A DNA stretch of 64,000 nt, taken from assembly GCA_050331815.1 (NCBI GenBank), contig JBHJGM010000016.1, forward strand, positions 1-64,000, written 5' to 3'. The notes under the pieces are model-generated. The model did not search any database. It saw only the letters and a list, made by a program, of their open reading frames with translations, and was not told the DNA's origin. Of this stretch, positions 9,033 to 18,145 are shown one piece after another. Position numbers and translations under genes: made by a program. Origin of the DNA: JBHJGM01 sp050331815 (GTDB lineage Bacteria > Verrucomicrobiota > Verrucomicrobiia > Opitutales > JBHJGM01). Numbering within the stretch: position 1 is the first letter of the stretch; every line of letters begins with the position of its first letter.

Positions 9033-9998
9033 TCAACCCTTGGCCTCGACAATCATGCTTTCGAGGGTGCGCGCGTCGGCCGCGAACTGGCGGATGCCTT
9101 CGGCGAGTTTCTCGGTGGCCATGGCGTCCTCGTTGAGGAGGAAACGGAAGGACTTCTCGCCGGTGTCAAGCTTTTCGAGGTCGCTCTGGGCTGCTTCGGC
9201 GGGGTCGAGCTTCTTGACGACCTTTGTGTCCATCTCGGCTAGCTCTTTGAGCAGCTTGATGTTGATGGTGAGCAGGTCGCAGCCGGCCAGTTCGAGGATT
9301 TCACCCGAGTTGCGGAAGGACGCGCCCATGACCTCGGTTTTGAAGCCGAACTTTTTGTAGTAGGCGTAAATTTCTTTGACTGAAAGGACGCCGGGATCCT
9401 CGTGCGCCTCATAATCGCGCCCTTCGGCAGCCTTGTACCAGTCGAGGATGCGGCCCACGAAGGGGGAAACCAGCTGGGCGCCGACATCGGCCGCGCGGGC
9501 CGCCTGGATGGTCGAGAACATCAGCGTCATGTTGGTGTTGATGCCATCCTCGGACTGGAGGACTTTGGACGCCTCAAGGCACTCCCAGGTAGAGGCCAGC
9601 TTGATCAGCACGCGCTCTTTGTCGATGCCCTGTGCATTGTACATGCCGATGAGCTTGCGGGCCTTGGCCAGAGAGCCCTCGGTGTCGAAAGAAAGACGGG
9701 CATCCACCTCCGTGGAGACGCGGCCGGGCACCAGCTTCAGAATCTCGGTGCCGAAGGCGACCAGAAGGTTGTCGGTGATTTCCTCGACGGATGCGCTGCC
9801 GTGGTCCTGGAGGACCTTGTCGAAGACCGGCTTGTATTCCTCTTGCTGCACAGCCTTGAGGATGAGGGTCGGATTGGTGGTGGAATCCTGCGGCTCGAAC
9901 TCCTTGATCTGGTGAAAGTCCCCCGTGTCAGCGACGACGGTGGTGAACTGCTTGAGCTGTTGGAGGCTGCTCTGCGCGACTTCAGTAGCGGTGGTCAT
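9033..9998 (-). CDS. tal: Transaldolase
   Basis: A 321-residue class I transaldolase, which transfers a dihydroxyacetone unit between sedoheptulose-7-phosphate and glyceraldehyde-3-phosphate in the non-oxidative pentose phosphate pathway. The N-terminal DSTTNPTLI motif and the Schiff-base region VLIKLASTWE are clear, with the catalytic lysine at residue 133 (Lys132 in E. coli TalB). Length fits the long TalA/TalB subfamily. An intrinsic terminator follows and DUF423 lies 103 bases upstream on the same strand. No sign of truncation. Confidence 0.95.
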   Translation of the reverse strand: MTTATEVAQSSLQQLKQFTTVVADTGDFHQIKEFEPQDSTTNPTLILKAVQQEEYKPVFDKVLQDHGSASVEEITDNLLVAFGTEILKLVPGRVSTEVDARLSFDTEGSLAKARKLIGMYNAQGIDKERVLIKLASTWECLEASKVLQSEDGINTNMTLMFSTIQAARAADVGAQLVSPFVGRILDWYKAAEGRDYEAHEDPGVLSVKEIYAYYKKFGFKTEVMGASFRNSGEILELAGCDLLTINIKLLKELAEMDTKVVKKLDPAEAAQSDLEKLDTGEKSFRFLLNEDAMATEKLAEGIRQFAADARTLESMIVEAKG

Positions 9999-10101
9999 AT
10001 TTGAGATGAATTTATAGTCAGTTGCGGGCGGGAGTCACGAACATGCGCCGGGATTCCCAATTTTGAAAGCGTTCGGAGGGATTGGCCGGACTGGGTTGGC
10101 C

Positions 10102-10578
10102 TTAGTTGAACGATTTGTCCGTGAGGCAACGCCTGAGCGCCCAGACCAGCAGCAGCCCCCAGCCCAGGATGAACGCAACACCCCCCAGCGGCGTGATGGG
10201 GCCCAACCAGCGCGGTCCGTCCAACGCCAGCCAGTACAGCGAGCCGCTGAAAGCGAGGATGCCAAACTCCCAAAGACAGCCCAAGGTCAGCCAGGGGCCA
10301 CGCCTAGCCTTGGGAACCAGTGCAAGTGCACCTACTATTAACAGGGCAAGGGCATGAGTCATCTGATAACTGACGGCGGTGCGCCAGGTCTGCGCAGATT
10401 CATTTGCGGCCAGTGCGTCTTTGAGCCCATGCGCGCCAAAGGCCCCCAGCCCGACTCCCAGCAGCGCCCAGAAGGCCCCCGAAGCGATCAGCGCGTAGCT
10501 GAGCCAGTCCCGCGATGACGGATCGACTGGCAGAGACTGACCGGTTGTGGAAACGGAGTGTGATAGAGTCTGAGACAT
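10102..10578 (-). CDS. DUF423 family inner-membrane protein
   Basis: About 158 residues with four predicted membrane helices. The DUF423 signature is visible: a helix ending in GVGLGAFGAHGLKD, then an AVSYQMTHALALL helix, and a C-terminal TPLGGVAFILGWGLLL. The cellular role of the family (YgdD-like) is not known. I chose the ATG at 10578 over the in-frame TTG at 10587. The N-terminal 20 residues before the first helix are Ser-rich and longer than usual. It probably shares a minus-strand transcript with tal or is separately expressed; no promoter is clear. Confidence 0.8.
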   Translation of the reverse strand: MSQTLSHSVSTTGQSLPVDPSSRDWLSYALIASGAFWALLGVGLGAFGAHGLKDALAANESAQTWRTAVSYQMTHALALLIVGALALVPKARRGPWLTLGCLWEFGILAFSGSLYWLALDGPRWLGPITPLGGVAFILGWGLLLVWALRRCLTDKSFN

Positions 10579-10686
10579 CGCTACCAATTTTTAGCTTGAT
10601 TTGGTCTTTAAAACTGACGACACAATCGGGTCTGAGACTCTGTTCTCAGGACTAAACAGCAAACCAACAAGCAACTGAAACATAAG

Positions 10687-11496
10687 ATGAACAAGAGCAT
10701 TGCTACTATCGCGCTCGCTTCGAGCATGGTTGGCATCACCGCTCAAGCGCAAGTTCCCAGCCTCGAAGATCTTTCGGTGTCGGGTTCTTTCGTTTTTGAG
10801 TCGGAATATATCTTCCGTGGTGCCCGCCTCAACAGCGAGTCGTTCCAGCCGCAAGTGGAGTTTGGCCTGCCGCTGTACAAGGGCAACCTGTACGCCGGTG
10901 TGTGGACGAACCTGCCCATCTCGCAGAATGACAGCACGGGCGACATCGGTAACGAAGTTGACCCGTACATCGGCTTTGCCATGCCGGTGACCGACATCAT
11001 CACCGTGGACGTTGGCTTCACCTACTTCTGGTTCCCGGAAGATCCGGTGACCACCGGTGTTGACCGCACCCGCGAAGTCTATGTGGGCATTCAGGCCGAC
11101 GTCGCCGACCTGGTCTTTGTGACCCCGGCCGTCTACTTCTACTACGACTTCGACCTCGAGCAGACCCTCGTGGAAGGTTCGCTGGGTTACACCCTCGACC
11201 TCGAAGATATCGCCGGCGTTCCCGGTGTTGCCATCGACCTGGCCGCCTACGTTGGCTGGCTGCAGACCGATGACACCTCCGCGGGTCAAGGCGGCGGCGG
11301 TTCCGAAAACGGTTACGTCTACGGTGGCGGTAGCGCCGACCTCGTTTACTCGCTGAACGAAAACATCGCCTTCTCTCTCGGTGTGCGTGCCGCGGCCAAC
11401 AACGATGGTGACGATCCCGGCAACGTGGGTCCCGCCAACGGCCTCGGTTCTTCGCAGTCGTTCTGGTGGGGCGGTTCGGCCTCCTTCTCTTACTAA
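10687..11496 (+). CDS. TorF-like putative porin (outer-membrane beta barrel)
   Basis: A 269-residue exported protein with a 22-residue signal peptide ending AQA, then amphipathic beta strands ending in an aromatic C-terminal residue (SFSY), as expected for a barrel inserted by the BAM machinery. The early SGSFVFESEYIFRGARL segment is the hallmark of the TIGR02001/TorF family, whose substrates are not established. The acidic loops and Gly-rich segment near residue 200 look surface exposed. It is monocistronic: its own terminator follows 52 bases after the stop. The 5' leader holds a 6-bp hairpin at 10632-10649 of unknown meaning. Confidence 0.8.
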   Translation: MNKSIATIALASSMVGITAQAQVPSLEDLSVSGSFVFESEYIFRGARLNSESFQPQVEFGLPLYKGNLYAGVWTNLPISQNDSTGDIGNEVDPYIGFAMPVTDIITVDVGFTYFWFPEDPVTTGVDRTREVYVGIQADVADLVFVTPAVYFYYDFDLEQTLVEGSLGYTLDLEDIAGVPGVAIDLAAYVGWLQTDDTSAGQGGGGSENGYVYGGGSADLVYSLNENIAFSLGVRAAANNDGDDPGNVGPANGLGSSQSFWWGGSASFSY

Positions 11497-11548
11497 AAAC
11501 TGGTTGAGAGAAGCTGGCTGAGTTCGACTCAGACGGTTCCAACTTTCG

Positions 11549-11580
11549 CCCGCGTCCGGCAACGGACGCGGGTTTCTTTT
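11549..11580 (+). terminator. Rho-independent terminator after the TorF-like gene
   Basis: A perfect 10-bp GC-rich stem, CCCGCGTCCG (11549-11558) against CGGACGCGGG (11563-11572), capped by a GCAA tetraloop and followed by TTTCTTTT. Confidence 0.92.
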
Positions 11581-11629
11581 GCCCTAAAGGCGAGGGATAC
11601 CGCCCAGTTATCCCAGCGGGCAAAAGGCA

Positions 11630-11657
11630 TTGACAGGGCCAGCCAGTCACGTATTCT
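11630..11657 (+). promoter_or_regulatory. Sigma70-type promoter of rplM-rpsI
   Basis: A consensus -35 TTGACA at 11630-11635 and a -10 TATTCT at 11652-11657, separated by 16 bases. Transcription would start near 11664, only about 9 bases before the rplM ATG, leaving no room for a Shine-Dalgarno. Confidence 0.7.
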
Positions 11658-11672
11658 CTTCGGTTTTCCCAA

Positions 11673-12098
11673 ATGAAAACGACCCTGGCCAAACCGGGCG
11701 ACGCCAAGAAGTGGTATGTCGTCGATGCCTCAGGAGAAATCCTGGGCCGTCTCTCTGTAAAAATCGCCAACATCCTACGCGGGCGGCACAAGCCAACCTA
11801 CACGCCGCACATCGACGCGGGCGACTACGTGGTGGTGATCAACGCGTCCAAGGTACGCCTGACCGGACGCAAGGAGCAGGACAAGGTCTACATGAGCTAC
11901 AGCGGCTGGGTCGGCGGCGACAAGTACCACAGCGTCGGGCACTACCGCTCGAAGAATCCCGCTTTCATCATTGAGCACGCCGTTAAGGGCATGCTCCCGC
12001 GCAATAAGCTCGCCAACGCCATGCTCTCCAAGCTGAAGGTCTATCCCGGCAGCGAGCATCCGCACGAAGCCCAGCAACCCATCGAGCTAAAGGCCTAG
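11673..12098 (+). CDS. rplM: 50S ribosomal protein L13
   Basis: A 141-residue L13. The N-terminal KKWYVVDASGEILGRLSVK and the GDYVVVINASKVRLTGRK and VKGMLPRNKLANAMLSKLKV segments are conserved family motifs. L13 is an early-assembly protein bound to 23S rRNA. It is cotranscribed with rpsI (42-base gap), as in most bacteria. The sequence before the ATG is pyrimidine-rich without an anti-Shine-Dalgarno match, consistent with the very short leader implied by the promoter. Confidence 0.97.
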   Translation: MKTTLAKPGDAKKWYVVDASGEILGRLSVKIANILRGRHKPTYTPHIDAGDYVVVINASKVRLTGRKEQDKVYMSYSGWVGGDKYHSVGHYRSKNPAFIIEHAVKGMLPRNKLANAMLSKLKVYPGSEHPHEAQQPIELKA

Positions 12099-12140
12099 CC
12101 GCACTCCGGCCAGCCGAACGCATTTTCGAATAATCCGCAC

Positions 12141-12548
12141 ATGACGACTCTTTCCGCCAGCGAAGCTTCCCTAGTGGCCGTCGGGCGCCGCAAAACCGCG
12201 ACCGCCCGCGTGCGCATGACCCGTGGCAGCGGCCAACGCACCGTCAACGGCAAGCCCTTTGAGCAATATTTTTACTCAGAACAGCTCGTGAACACCGCGC
12301 TGTCTCCGCTCGACGTCGCCGAGATGCGCGACCAGATGGATCTATTTATCCGGGTCGACGGCGGCGGTCCGATGGGGCAGGCCTCCGCGGTCTCGCTAGG
12401 CATCGCTCGCTCGCTGCTCAAGCTCGACCCTGAGCTGCGTCCCCAACTCAAGAAGAACGGCTTGCTGCGACGCGATCCCCGGATGAAGGAACGCAAGAAG
12501 CCCGGTCAGCCGGGTGCTCGCAAGCGATTCCAGTTCTCCAAGCGCTAA
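12141..12548 (+). CDS. rpsI: 30S ribosomal protein S9
   Basis: A 135-residue S9 whose C-terminal tail (RKRFQFSKR) reaches the P-site tRNA in the ribosome. Conserved motifs include VGRRKTATARVRMTRGSG, VDGGGPMGQASAVSLGIARSL and the DPRMKERKKPGQPGARK stretch. The start at 12141 gives about 10 non-conserved residues before the family core. It follows rplM in a two-gene operon closed by a terminator at 12579. Confidence 0.97.
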   Translation: MTTLSASEASLVAVGRRKTATARVRMTRGSGQRTVNGKPFEQYFYSEQLVNTALSPLDVAEMRDQMDLFIRVDGGGPMGQASAVSLGIARSLLKLDPELRPQLKKNGLLRRDPRMKERKKPGQPGARKRFQFSKR

Positions 12549-12578
12549 CGGCGTTCGGACACGAGGTATTTTGGCAGC

Positions 12579-12622
12579 AACGCCCTCGGGGTTCGACGAC
12601 GACCTCGAGGGCGTTTTGTTTT
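12579..12622 (+). terminator. Rho-independent terminator of rplM-rpsI
   Basis: Stem AACGCCCTCG (12579-12588) pairs perfectly with CGAGGGCGTT (12606-12615), extended by three inner pairs including one G-U, and followed by TTGTTTT. It begins 30 bases after the rpsI stop. Confidence 0.85.
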
Positions 12623-12703
12623 CTGACAAGGCAATCTCCAGCAAACTCCACCTTCCTCATTTCCCCAAGTTTCTTTCCCGCATAGGCTTAAAGAATTTCA
12701 TCG

Positions 12704-13735
12704 ATGAACGTAGGCATCGCAGGCGCTTCGGGCTATTCCGGCCTGGAACTGGTCCGGCTGCTGGCCCGGCATCCCAAAGTTACGCTAACGCACGTGACTT
12801 CGAGGAGCCTGGGCGGCCAGCGGGTAGATGCTGTGATGCCGATGCTGCGGGGTTTGGTGCCCGCAGAGCTGGCTTTTAGCGATTCGGATCCGCAGGCGAT
12901 GGCGCAAGACGCGGCGGTTGACTGGTGGTTTCTGGCGCTGCCGCACGGGGTGGCGGCGGATTTCGCGCGGCCTCTCGTGGATGCAGGCAAGCGGGTCATC
13001 GATCTCTCGGCGGACTTTCGGCTGGGCTCGCCGGAGTTGTATGCTGCTTATTACGGCAAGACGCACGCGGAGCCCGAACTCCTGCGGCAGGCTCCATACG
13101 TCATCCCGGAATGGCACCCGCTCGAAGACTGGAAAGCGGCTGCCTTGATCGCCTGCCCCGGCTGCTATCCGACCAGCCTTTTGGTGCCCCTGCTGCCGCT
13201 GCTGAAAGCCGGTGTTCTAACCGGCAAGGGAATCGTCTGCAACAGCTTGAGCGGGGTCAGCGGGGCAGGGAAGAAAGTCGACGAGGCCTACCTTTTCTGC
13301 GAGCGCAACGAGTCGGCCAAGGCCTACGCACTGACCCGGCACCGGCACCTCTCCGAGATTGAGGAGCAGCTGGGAGCCGCCCGGCAGTCGCCTGTGGTTG
13401 TGCAGTTCAATCCCCACCTCGCGCCGATGAGTCGGGGGATCGTCAGCACAATCACCGTTCCAGCCGATGGGCAAAACCTGGACGCCTTATACACCACCTG
13501 GAACGCGGCTTACGCGGATCGGCCGTTTGTACAGGTGTTGCCCAGTGGCACCTTTCCGGACAGCGCGCATGTGACCGGAACGAACCGGATCGACCTCGCG
13601 GCAGTGCACGATGCGCGGACGGGCAACTATGTGATCACCAGTGCCGAGGACAACCTGCTCAAGGGCGCTTCGGGTCAGGCGGTGCAAATTTTCAATCTGG
13701 CCTGCGGTTTTGCCGAGACCGACGGGCTGCTTTAA
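12704..13735 (+). CDS. argC: N-acetyl-gamma-glutamyl-phosphate reductase
   Basis: A 343-residue NADPH-dependent reductase that turns N-acetylglutamyl phosphate into the semialdehyde, third step of arginine synthesis. The N-terminal GASGYSGLELVRLL is the NADP-binding Rossmann loop, and the catalytic cysteine is C154 in ACPGCYPTSL. The FNPHLAPMSRGI segment is a conserved substrate-binding stretch. Length is that of the type 1 (long) ArgC family. It is first in the arg operon, with argJ 15 bases downstream. I see no clear ARG-box or strong promoter upstream. Confidence 0.96.
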   Translation: MNVGIAGASGYSGLELVRLLARHPKVTLTHVTSRSLGGQRVDAVMPMLRGLVPAELAFSDSDPQAMAQDAAVDWWFLALPHGVAADFARPLVDAGKRVIDLSADFRLGSPELYAAYYGKTHAEPELLRQAPYVIPEWHPLEDWKAAALIACPGCYPTSLLVPLLPLLKAGVLTGKGIVCNSLSGVSGAGKKVDEAYLFCERNESAKAYALTRHRHLSEIEEQLGAARQSPVVVQFNPHLAPMSRGIVSTITVPADGQNLDALYTTWNAAYADRPFVQVLPSGTFPDSAHVTGTNRIDLAAVHDARTGNYVITSAEDNLLKGASGQAVQIFNLACGFAETDGLL

Positions 13736-13750
13736 AAGATAATTTTTGCG

Positions 13751-14983
13751 ATGACTGCCGTGAATCCATTGAGCGAAGTCGCTGGAGAGAACCCGCCGCC
13801 GCTGTGCCCGGGGTTCCGGTTCAGTGGCGTGCCTTGCGATGTGCGCGGCACACAGGATGGTCGGCTCGATCTGGCACTGGTCGTCTCGGAGAGGCCTTGC
13901 AACGCTGCTGGCGTCTTCACACGCAACCGGGTGCAGGCGGCCCCGGTGACCTATTGTAAGGAAATTCTGGATACGTCGGACAGCTTTCACGGCCTGGTGG
14001 CCAACAGTGGAAACGCCAACGCCTGTACCGGCCCGCAAGGCCTGGCGGACGCGCGGGCTCTGGCCGAAGCCGCCGAGGGTGACGACCTGCCCTCGGGCTC
14101 GATGTTTGTCTGCTCGACCGGACGGATCGGACGGCCTCTGCCCATGGAAAAACTCACCCGGGGCATTGCGCAGGCGCGTTCGAGCCTGGCTGGGGATGCC
14201 GACGCCGCGCGGAACGCAGCCACGGCGATCCTGACCTCGGACACGCGCGAGAAAACCGCGCATGCCACCTTTGTCCATGATGGCCAGACGGTGACGGTGT
14301 CTGGCTTTGCCAAAGGTGCCGGCATGATCGAGCCAAACATGGCGACCATGCTCGCTTTCATACTTACGGATTTAGAAGCACCCGCCGAGTTGCTTCAGGC
14401 GGCGCTGGCACAATGCGTTGCCGGCAGCTTCAACGCGCTCAGCATCGATGGGGACATGTCGACCAACGACACCGTCCTACTGCTAGGCAACGGGGCCAGT
14501 ACCGTGAAGTTGAAGGCAGCCGAGGGGGAACTCTGGTCAGCGTTTACTCAAGCGCTGCGGCAGATTTGCGGCTCGCTAGCGCGTAAGATCTTGGCCGATG
14601 GCGAGCGTATCACCAAAGTGGTTACGCTAAAAATAAAAGGCGCGCCCGATACCGCAGGTGCCGAGGCGGTGGCGCGGGCGATCGCGAATTCGCTGCTGGT
14701 GAAAACCGCCTGGTTTGGCAGCGATCCGAACTGGGGCCGGGTGGCTTGCGCCGCCGGTTACGCGGGGGTGGATTTCGATCCGGAGCGGCTGACCATTGCC
14801 TACGGCGCGGTGAAGGTCCTCGACCTGGGCGCGCCAGTTGAAGTGGCCATGGAAGCGGCGCGGGCGCAGTGCCTGGCCCCGGTTTTTGAGATCACCGTTG
14901 ACCTGGGCAACGGCGATGGCGTGTTTGAATTGCTCACCACGGACTTGAGCGAGGGCTACGTGAACTTCAACAAGTCCGAGTAA
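13751..14983 (+). CDS. argJ: Bifunctional glutamate N-acetyltransferase/ornithine acetyltransferase
   Basis: A 410-residue ArgJ that recycles the acetyl group from acetylornithine to glutamate. It matures by self-cleavage before a threonine; the site is visible as KGAGMIEPNMATML, with T199 as the new N-terminal nucleophile. The SFNALSIDGDMSTNDT motif and the C-terminal NWGRVACAAGYAGV are also family signatures. Whether it also makes N-acetylglutamate from acetyl-CoA cannot be read from sequence, but no separate argA is in the operon. It lies 15 bases after argC. Confidence 0.95.
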   Translation: MTAVNPLSEVAGENPPPLCPGFRFSGVPCDVRGTQDGRLDLALVVSERPCNAAGVFTRNRVQAAPVTYCKEILDTSDSFHGLVANSGNANACTGPQGLADARALAEAAEGDDLPSGSMFVCSTGRIGRPLPMEKLTRGIAQARSSLAGDADAARNAATAILTSDTREKTAHATFVHDGQTVTVSGFAKGAGMIEPNMATMLAFILTDLEAPAELLQAALAQCVAGSFNALSIDGDMSTNDTVLLLGNGASTVKLKAAEGELWSAFTQALRQICGSLARKILADGERITKVVTLKIKGAPDTAGAEAVARAIANSLLVKTAWFGSDPNWGRVACAAGYAGVDFDPERLTIAYGAVKVLDLGAPVEVAMEAARAQCLAPVFEITVDLGNGDGVFELLTTDLSEGYVNFNKSE

Positions 14984-15009
14984 GGCCTCACCTCCCAAAC
15001 AATGCTGCC

Positions 15010-15921
15010 ATGACCACCTCCGGCATCCCTCCCACCATTCACGAAATCGACGTCATCACCAAGGCGGAGGTGCTGATGGAGGCGTTGCCGTACATCCAGC
15101 GCTTCAAGGGCTCGACGTTTGTGGTCAAGTACGGCGGCAGCTTCATGGATGACCCCGACCCGGAAGTGCGCCGCCGGGTGGCCACGGACATCGTTTTTCT
15201 GGCCGCGGTCGGGGTGCACGTGGTGGTGGTGCACGGCGGGGGCAAAGCGATCAGCCGGGCCATGGAAGCGGCCGGGCACCAGCCTGTATTCAAAAATGGA
15301 CTACGCTACACCGACACCGCCTCCATCGCTATCGTCGAGAAAACGCTCAATGACGTGGTCAATCTGGACATTTGCGAGCTGGTCCAGGCCACCGGTGGGC
15401 GTCCCCAAGGCATGCCGGGCAACGTCTTGCTGCAGTGTGAGCGTCTTGAGCAAACCGACACCGCGGGCAAGCCGGTCGACCTCGGCTACGTCGGGCGTAT
15501 CCAGTATGTAAAAACAAAGCTGATCAAGAAGGCGCTGCAGTCGGGCTACACGCCAATTATTTCACCCGTGGCAGCCGACGAGCACGGCCAGCCCTACAAC
15601 ACCAACGCCGATGTGGCCGCCGCCACGGTAGCCGCCGCGCTGCGAGCACGGCGGCTGGTCTACCTCTCCGATGTGCCGGGCCTGTTGCGCGACCCGGCGG
15701 ATCCGCAATCGCTGATCTCCAGCCTGGCTGCGGCGGAGGTCCCCGCCCTGATGGCCGACGGCACGATCAGCGGCGGCATGACCCCCAAGGTCGAAAGCGC
15801 GGTCGAGGCCATGAACAACGGCGTGCAGCGTGTTCACTTCGTCGACGGACGCATGCCCCACTCCATCCTGCTCGAAATTTTCACCGATAAGGGTATTGGC
15901 ACGGAAATCGTCAACGCCTGA
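15010..15921 (+). CDS. argB: Acetylglutamate kinase
   Basis: A 303-residue amino-acid kinase that phosphorylates N-acetylglutamate. FVVKYGGSFM is the nucleotide-binding Lys and Gly loop, VVVVHGGGKAISRAM is the substrate Gly loop, and NADVAAATVAAALRARRLVYLSD and DGTISGGMTPKVESA are the C-terminal lobe motifs. The roughly 20-residue N-terminal helix with EALPYIQRF is typical of hexameric, arginine-inhibited kinases, so feedback inhibition by arginine is likely. It lies 26 bases after argJ. Confidence 0.96.
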   Translation: MTTSGIPPTIHEIDVITKAEVLMEALPYIQRFKGSTFVVKYGGSFMDDPDPEVRRRVATDIVFLAAVGVHVVVVHGGGKAISRAMEAAGHQPVFKNGLRYTDTASIAIVEKTLNDVVNLDICELVQATGGRPQGMPGNVLLQCERLEQTDTAGKPVDLGYVGRIQYVKTKLIKKALQSGYTPIISPVAADEHGQPYNTNADVAAATVAAALRARRLVYLSDVPGLLRDPADPQSLISSLAAAEVPALMADGTISGGMTPKVESAVEAMNNGVQRVHFVDGRMPHSILLEIFTDKGIGTEIVNA

Positions 15922-15948
15922 CCGTCTCACCACAAAACCACACGAACG

Positions 15949-17172
15949 ATGCAAACGCTCTGCGAACACGACACCACGAGTGATTACGCGCGGCATCTCC
16001 TCGGCAACTACGGACCGGCGCCTCTGACGGCGGTTCGGGGGGAGGGCTGCTATCTCTGGGACGACGCGGGGCGACGCTATCTGGACCTGGGCTCGGGCAT
16101 CGCGGTCAACGCGCTGGGGCACGCGCACCCTCGTTGGGTAGCCGCCGTGCAGGCTCAAGCGGCGGAGCTGGTACATTGCAGCAATCTGTACCGGATTCCT
16201 GCTCAGGGAGAACTGGCCCGGCGGCTGGCGGAGCGCATCGGCCAGGGCAAGCTGCTTTTCTGTAACAGCGGCACGGAGGCCAACGAGGCGTTGATCAAGT
16301 TGGCTCGGCTGCATGGGCAGCGCCTGTGCGGAGCCGACGGACAGCGCTTCAAGATTTTGACGGCGCAAAACGCCTTTCATGGACGGACCTTTGGCGGCAT
16401 GGCCGCCACGCCGCAGGCCAAGGTTCAGGGTAACTTTCACCCGATGCTGCCCGGCTTTGCCCACGGCAAACTGAACGACGCCGCCAGCTTTGAGGCGCTC
16501 ATCGACGACACAACCTGCGCCATCTTTTTGGAAAGCATTCAGGGCGAAGGCGGCATTAACGTGGCCGAGAATGGCTTTATGCGCGACATCCGCGCGCTCT
16601 GCGACCGGCACCAGTTGATGCTCTTGATCGACGAAGTGCAGTGCGGCATCGCGCGCAGCGGTCGCTTCTTCGCCTACGAATACGCCGGCATCACCCCGGA
16701 CGCCATCGGTATGGCCAAGGGCCTGGGCGGGGGGTTTCCGATCGGCGGGATCTGGGTCCGCGAGGGCTACGACACCCTCTTCAAGCCCGGCAGCCATGGC
16801 ACCACTTTTGGGGGTAACCCCCTCGCCAGCGCCGCCGCTCTGGCTGTGCTTGAGGTGATCGAAACGGAAGGCCTGGTCGCGCATGCCGCATCGGTGGGAC
16901 AGCACCTGGCGACGGGTCTGGAAGCCATCGCCCGGCGCTTTCCGCACTACGTCGCCGAGACGCGGGGACGCGGGCTGATGCGCGCCATTGAGCTCAAAAT
17001 TGAGAATCGCCCGGTGCTGGCCGCACTCAGGGAACAGGGCCTGCTGCTGATTCCGGCGGGCACAAAGATCATCCGCTGGTTGCCCCCGCTGATCGTCTCC
17101 ACCGCGCAGATCGACACGGCGCTGGAGATCTTCGCCAACGTGCTGGAGAGCCTGCCAGCGGAAACCGCCTAA
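15949..17172 (+). CDS. argD: Acetylornithine aminotransferase
   Basis: A 407-residue class III PLP aminotransferase converting N-acetylglutamate semialdehyde to N-acetylornithine. The cofactor pocket is visible: FCNSGTEANEALIKLAR, the LIDEVQCGIARSGRFF strand with the PLP-ring Asp, and the Schiff-base lysine K257 in AIGMAKGLGGGFPIG. The C-terminal LIPAGTKIIRWLPPLIV fits ArgD rather than GABA aminotransferases. It is fourth in the operon, with argF starting 6 bases after its stop. Confidence 0.94.
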   Translation: MQTLCEHDTTSDYARHLLGNYGPAPLTAVRGEGCYLWDDAGRRYLDLGSGIAVNALGHAHPRWVAAVQAQAAELVHCSNLYRIPAQGELARRLAERIGQGKLLFCNSGTEANEALIKLARLHGQRLCGADGQRFKILTAQNAFHGRTFGGMAATPQAKVQGNFHPMLPGFAHGKLNDAASFEALIDDTTCAIFLESIQGEGGINVAENGFMRDIRALCDRHQLMLLIDEVQCGIARSGRFFAYEYAGITPDAIGMAKGLGGGFPIGGIWVREGYDTLFKPGSHGTTFGGNPLASAAALAVLEVIETEGLVAHAASVGQHLATGLEAIARRFPHYVAETRGRGLMRAIELKIENRPVLAALREQGLLLIPAGTKIIRWLPPLIVSTAQIDTALEIFANVLESLPAETA

Positions 17173-17178
17173 CCCCCG

Positions 17179-18117
17179 ATGCGCATGGCACAGTCTTTCT
17201 TAGCTGAAACCGATCCGGGCCTCGACGCCTTGGCGGATATCTTCGCCACCAGCCGGAAGTTCAAGGCCCAGCGTGCGGACACGCCCAAGCCACTCGCCGG
17301 GCAGTCCTGGGGGTTGCTGTTTTTCAAGAAAAGCACGCGCACGCGAGTTTCGTTCCAGGTGGGCGTACATGAGCTGGGCGCGCAGGCGGTCGTCCTGAAC
17401 ACCGGCGACCTGCAGATCAGCCGTGGCGAATCCGTCGCCGACACCGCGCGTGTGATGGGCCGCTACCTGCACGGGCTGATCATTCGCTGCTACGCGCACA
17501 CCGTGCTGGAGGAGTTCGCGGCTGAGAGCGGGCTGCCGGTTGTCAACGCGTTGAGCGATCTGCTGCACCCCTGCCAGATTTATGCGGATATGTTCACGCT
17601 GGCCGAACGCTTCGACCCGGTGGCAGCTTCGCCCTCGTGCTTGAAGGGACGCCGCCTGGTCTTTTACGGAGACACAGCCTGCAACGTGGCCAATTCGCTG
17701 GTTGTCATGGGCGCCCTACTGGAGATGGAGATTGTGCTTTGCGGGCCCCAGCAAGCCCGCCCGCCCGCGGAGGTCGAAACCCTCATCAGGAAAGCCGGCT
17801 TGAAGCCGACCTGGCGTCAGGAAAGCGACCCGAAAGCCGCTGCCGACGGAGCGGACGCGCTTTACACGGACGTGTGGGTGAGCATGGGCAAGGAGGACGA
17901 AGCCGCTCAGCGCAACGCCGCCTTTGAGCCGTTTCAGGTGACCGCCGAACTGCTCGAGCTGACCGCACCCGAGGCCTGTTTCCTGCATTGCCTGCCGGCG
18001 AAGGTCGGCATGGAGGTGGGCGAAGGCGTCATGGAGCATCCCAAGTCGGTCGTTTTCGACCAGGCCGAGAATCGTCTGCACGCGCAGAAAGCCATTCTCG
18101 CTCAAATCACCCAATAG
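17179..18117 (+). CDS. argF: Ornithine carbamoyltransferase
   Basis: A 312-residue carbamoyltransferase forming citrulline. The carbamoyl-phosphate loop FFKKSTRTRVSF (Ser52-Arg56), the second motif LLHPCQIYAD and the C-terminal HCLPA ornithine-site motif are all present. The second Met (17185) is an equally good start. VFDQAENRLHAQKA is a conserved C-terminal helix. It lies between argD and argG, 28 bases from the latter. One mild oddity is SDLLHPCQ where most OTCases have DxxHPxQ; the key His-Pro-Cys-Gln is intact. Confidence 0.93.
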   Translation: MRMAQSFLAETDPGLDALADIFATSRKFKAQRADTPKPLAGQSWGLLFFKKSTRTRVSFQVGVHELGAQAVVLNTGDLQISRGESVADTARVMGRYLHGLIIRCYAHTVLEEFAAESGLPVVNALSDLLHPCQIYADMFTLAERFDPVAASPSCLKGRRLVFYGDTACNVANSLVVMGALLEMEIVLCGPQQARPPAEVETLIRKAGLKPTWRQESDPKAAADGADALYTDVWVSMGKEDEAAQRNAAFEPFQVTAELLELTAPEACFLHCLPAKVGMEVGEGVMEHPKSVVFDQAENRLHAQKAILAQITQ

Positions 18118-18145
18118 GATTTCTAAATTTTAATTATTTGAATCG

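Noticed and set aside
15562..16947. Long minus-strand frame opposite argB/argD
   Set aside because: Antisense shadow of two well-conserved enzymes; product has no domain pattern.
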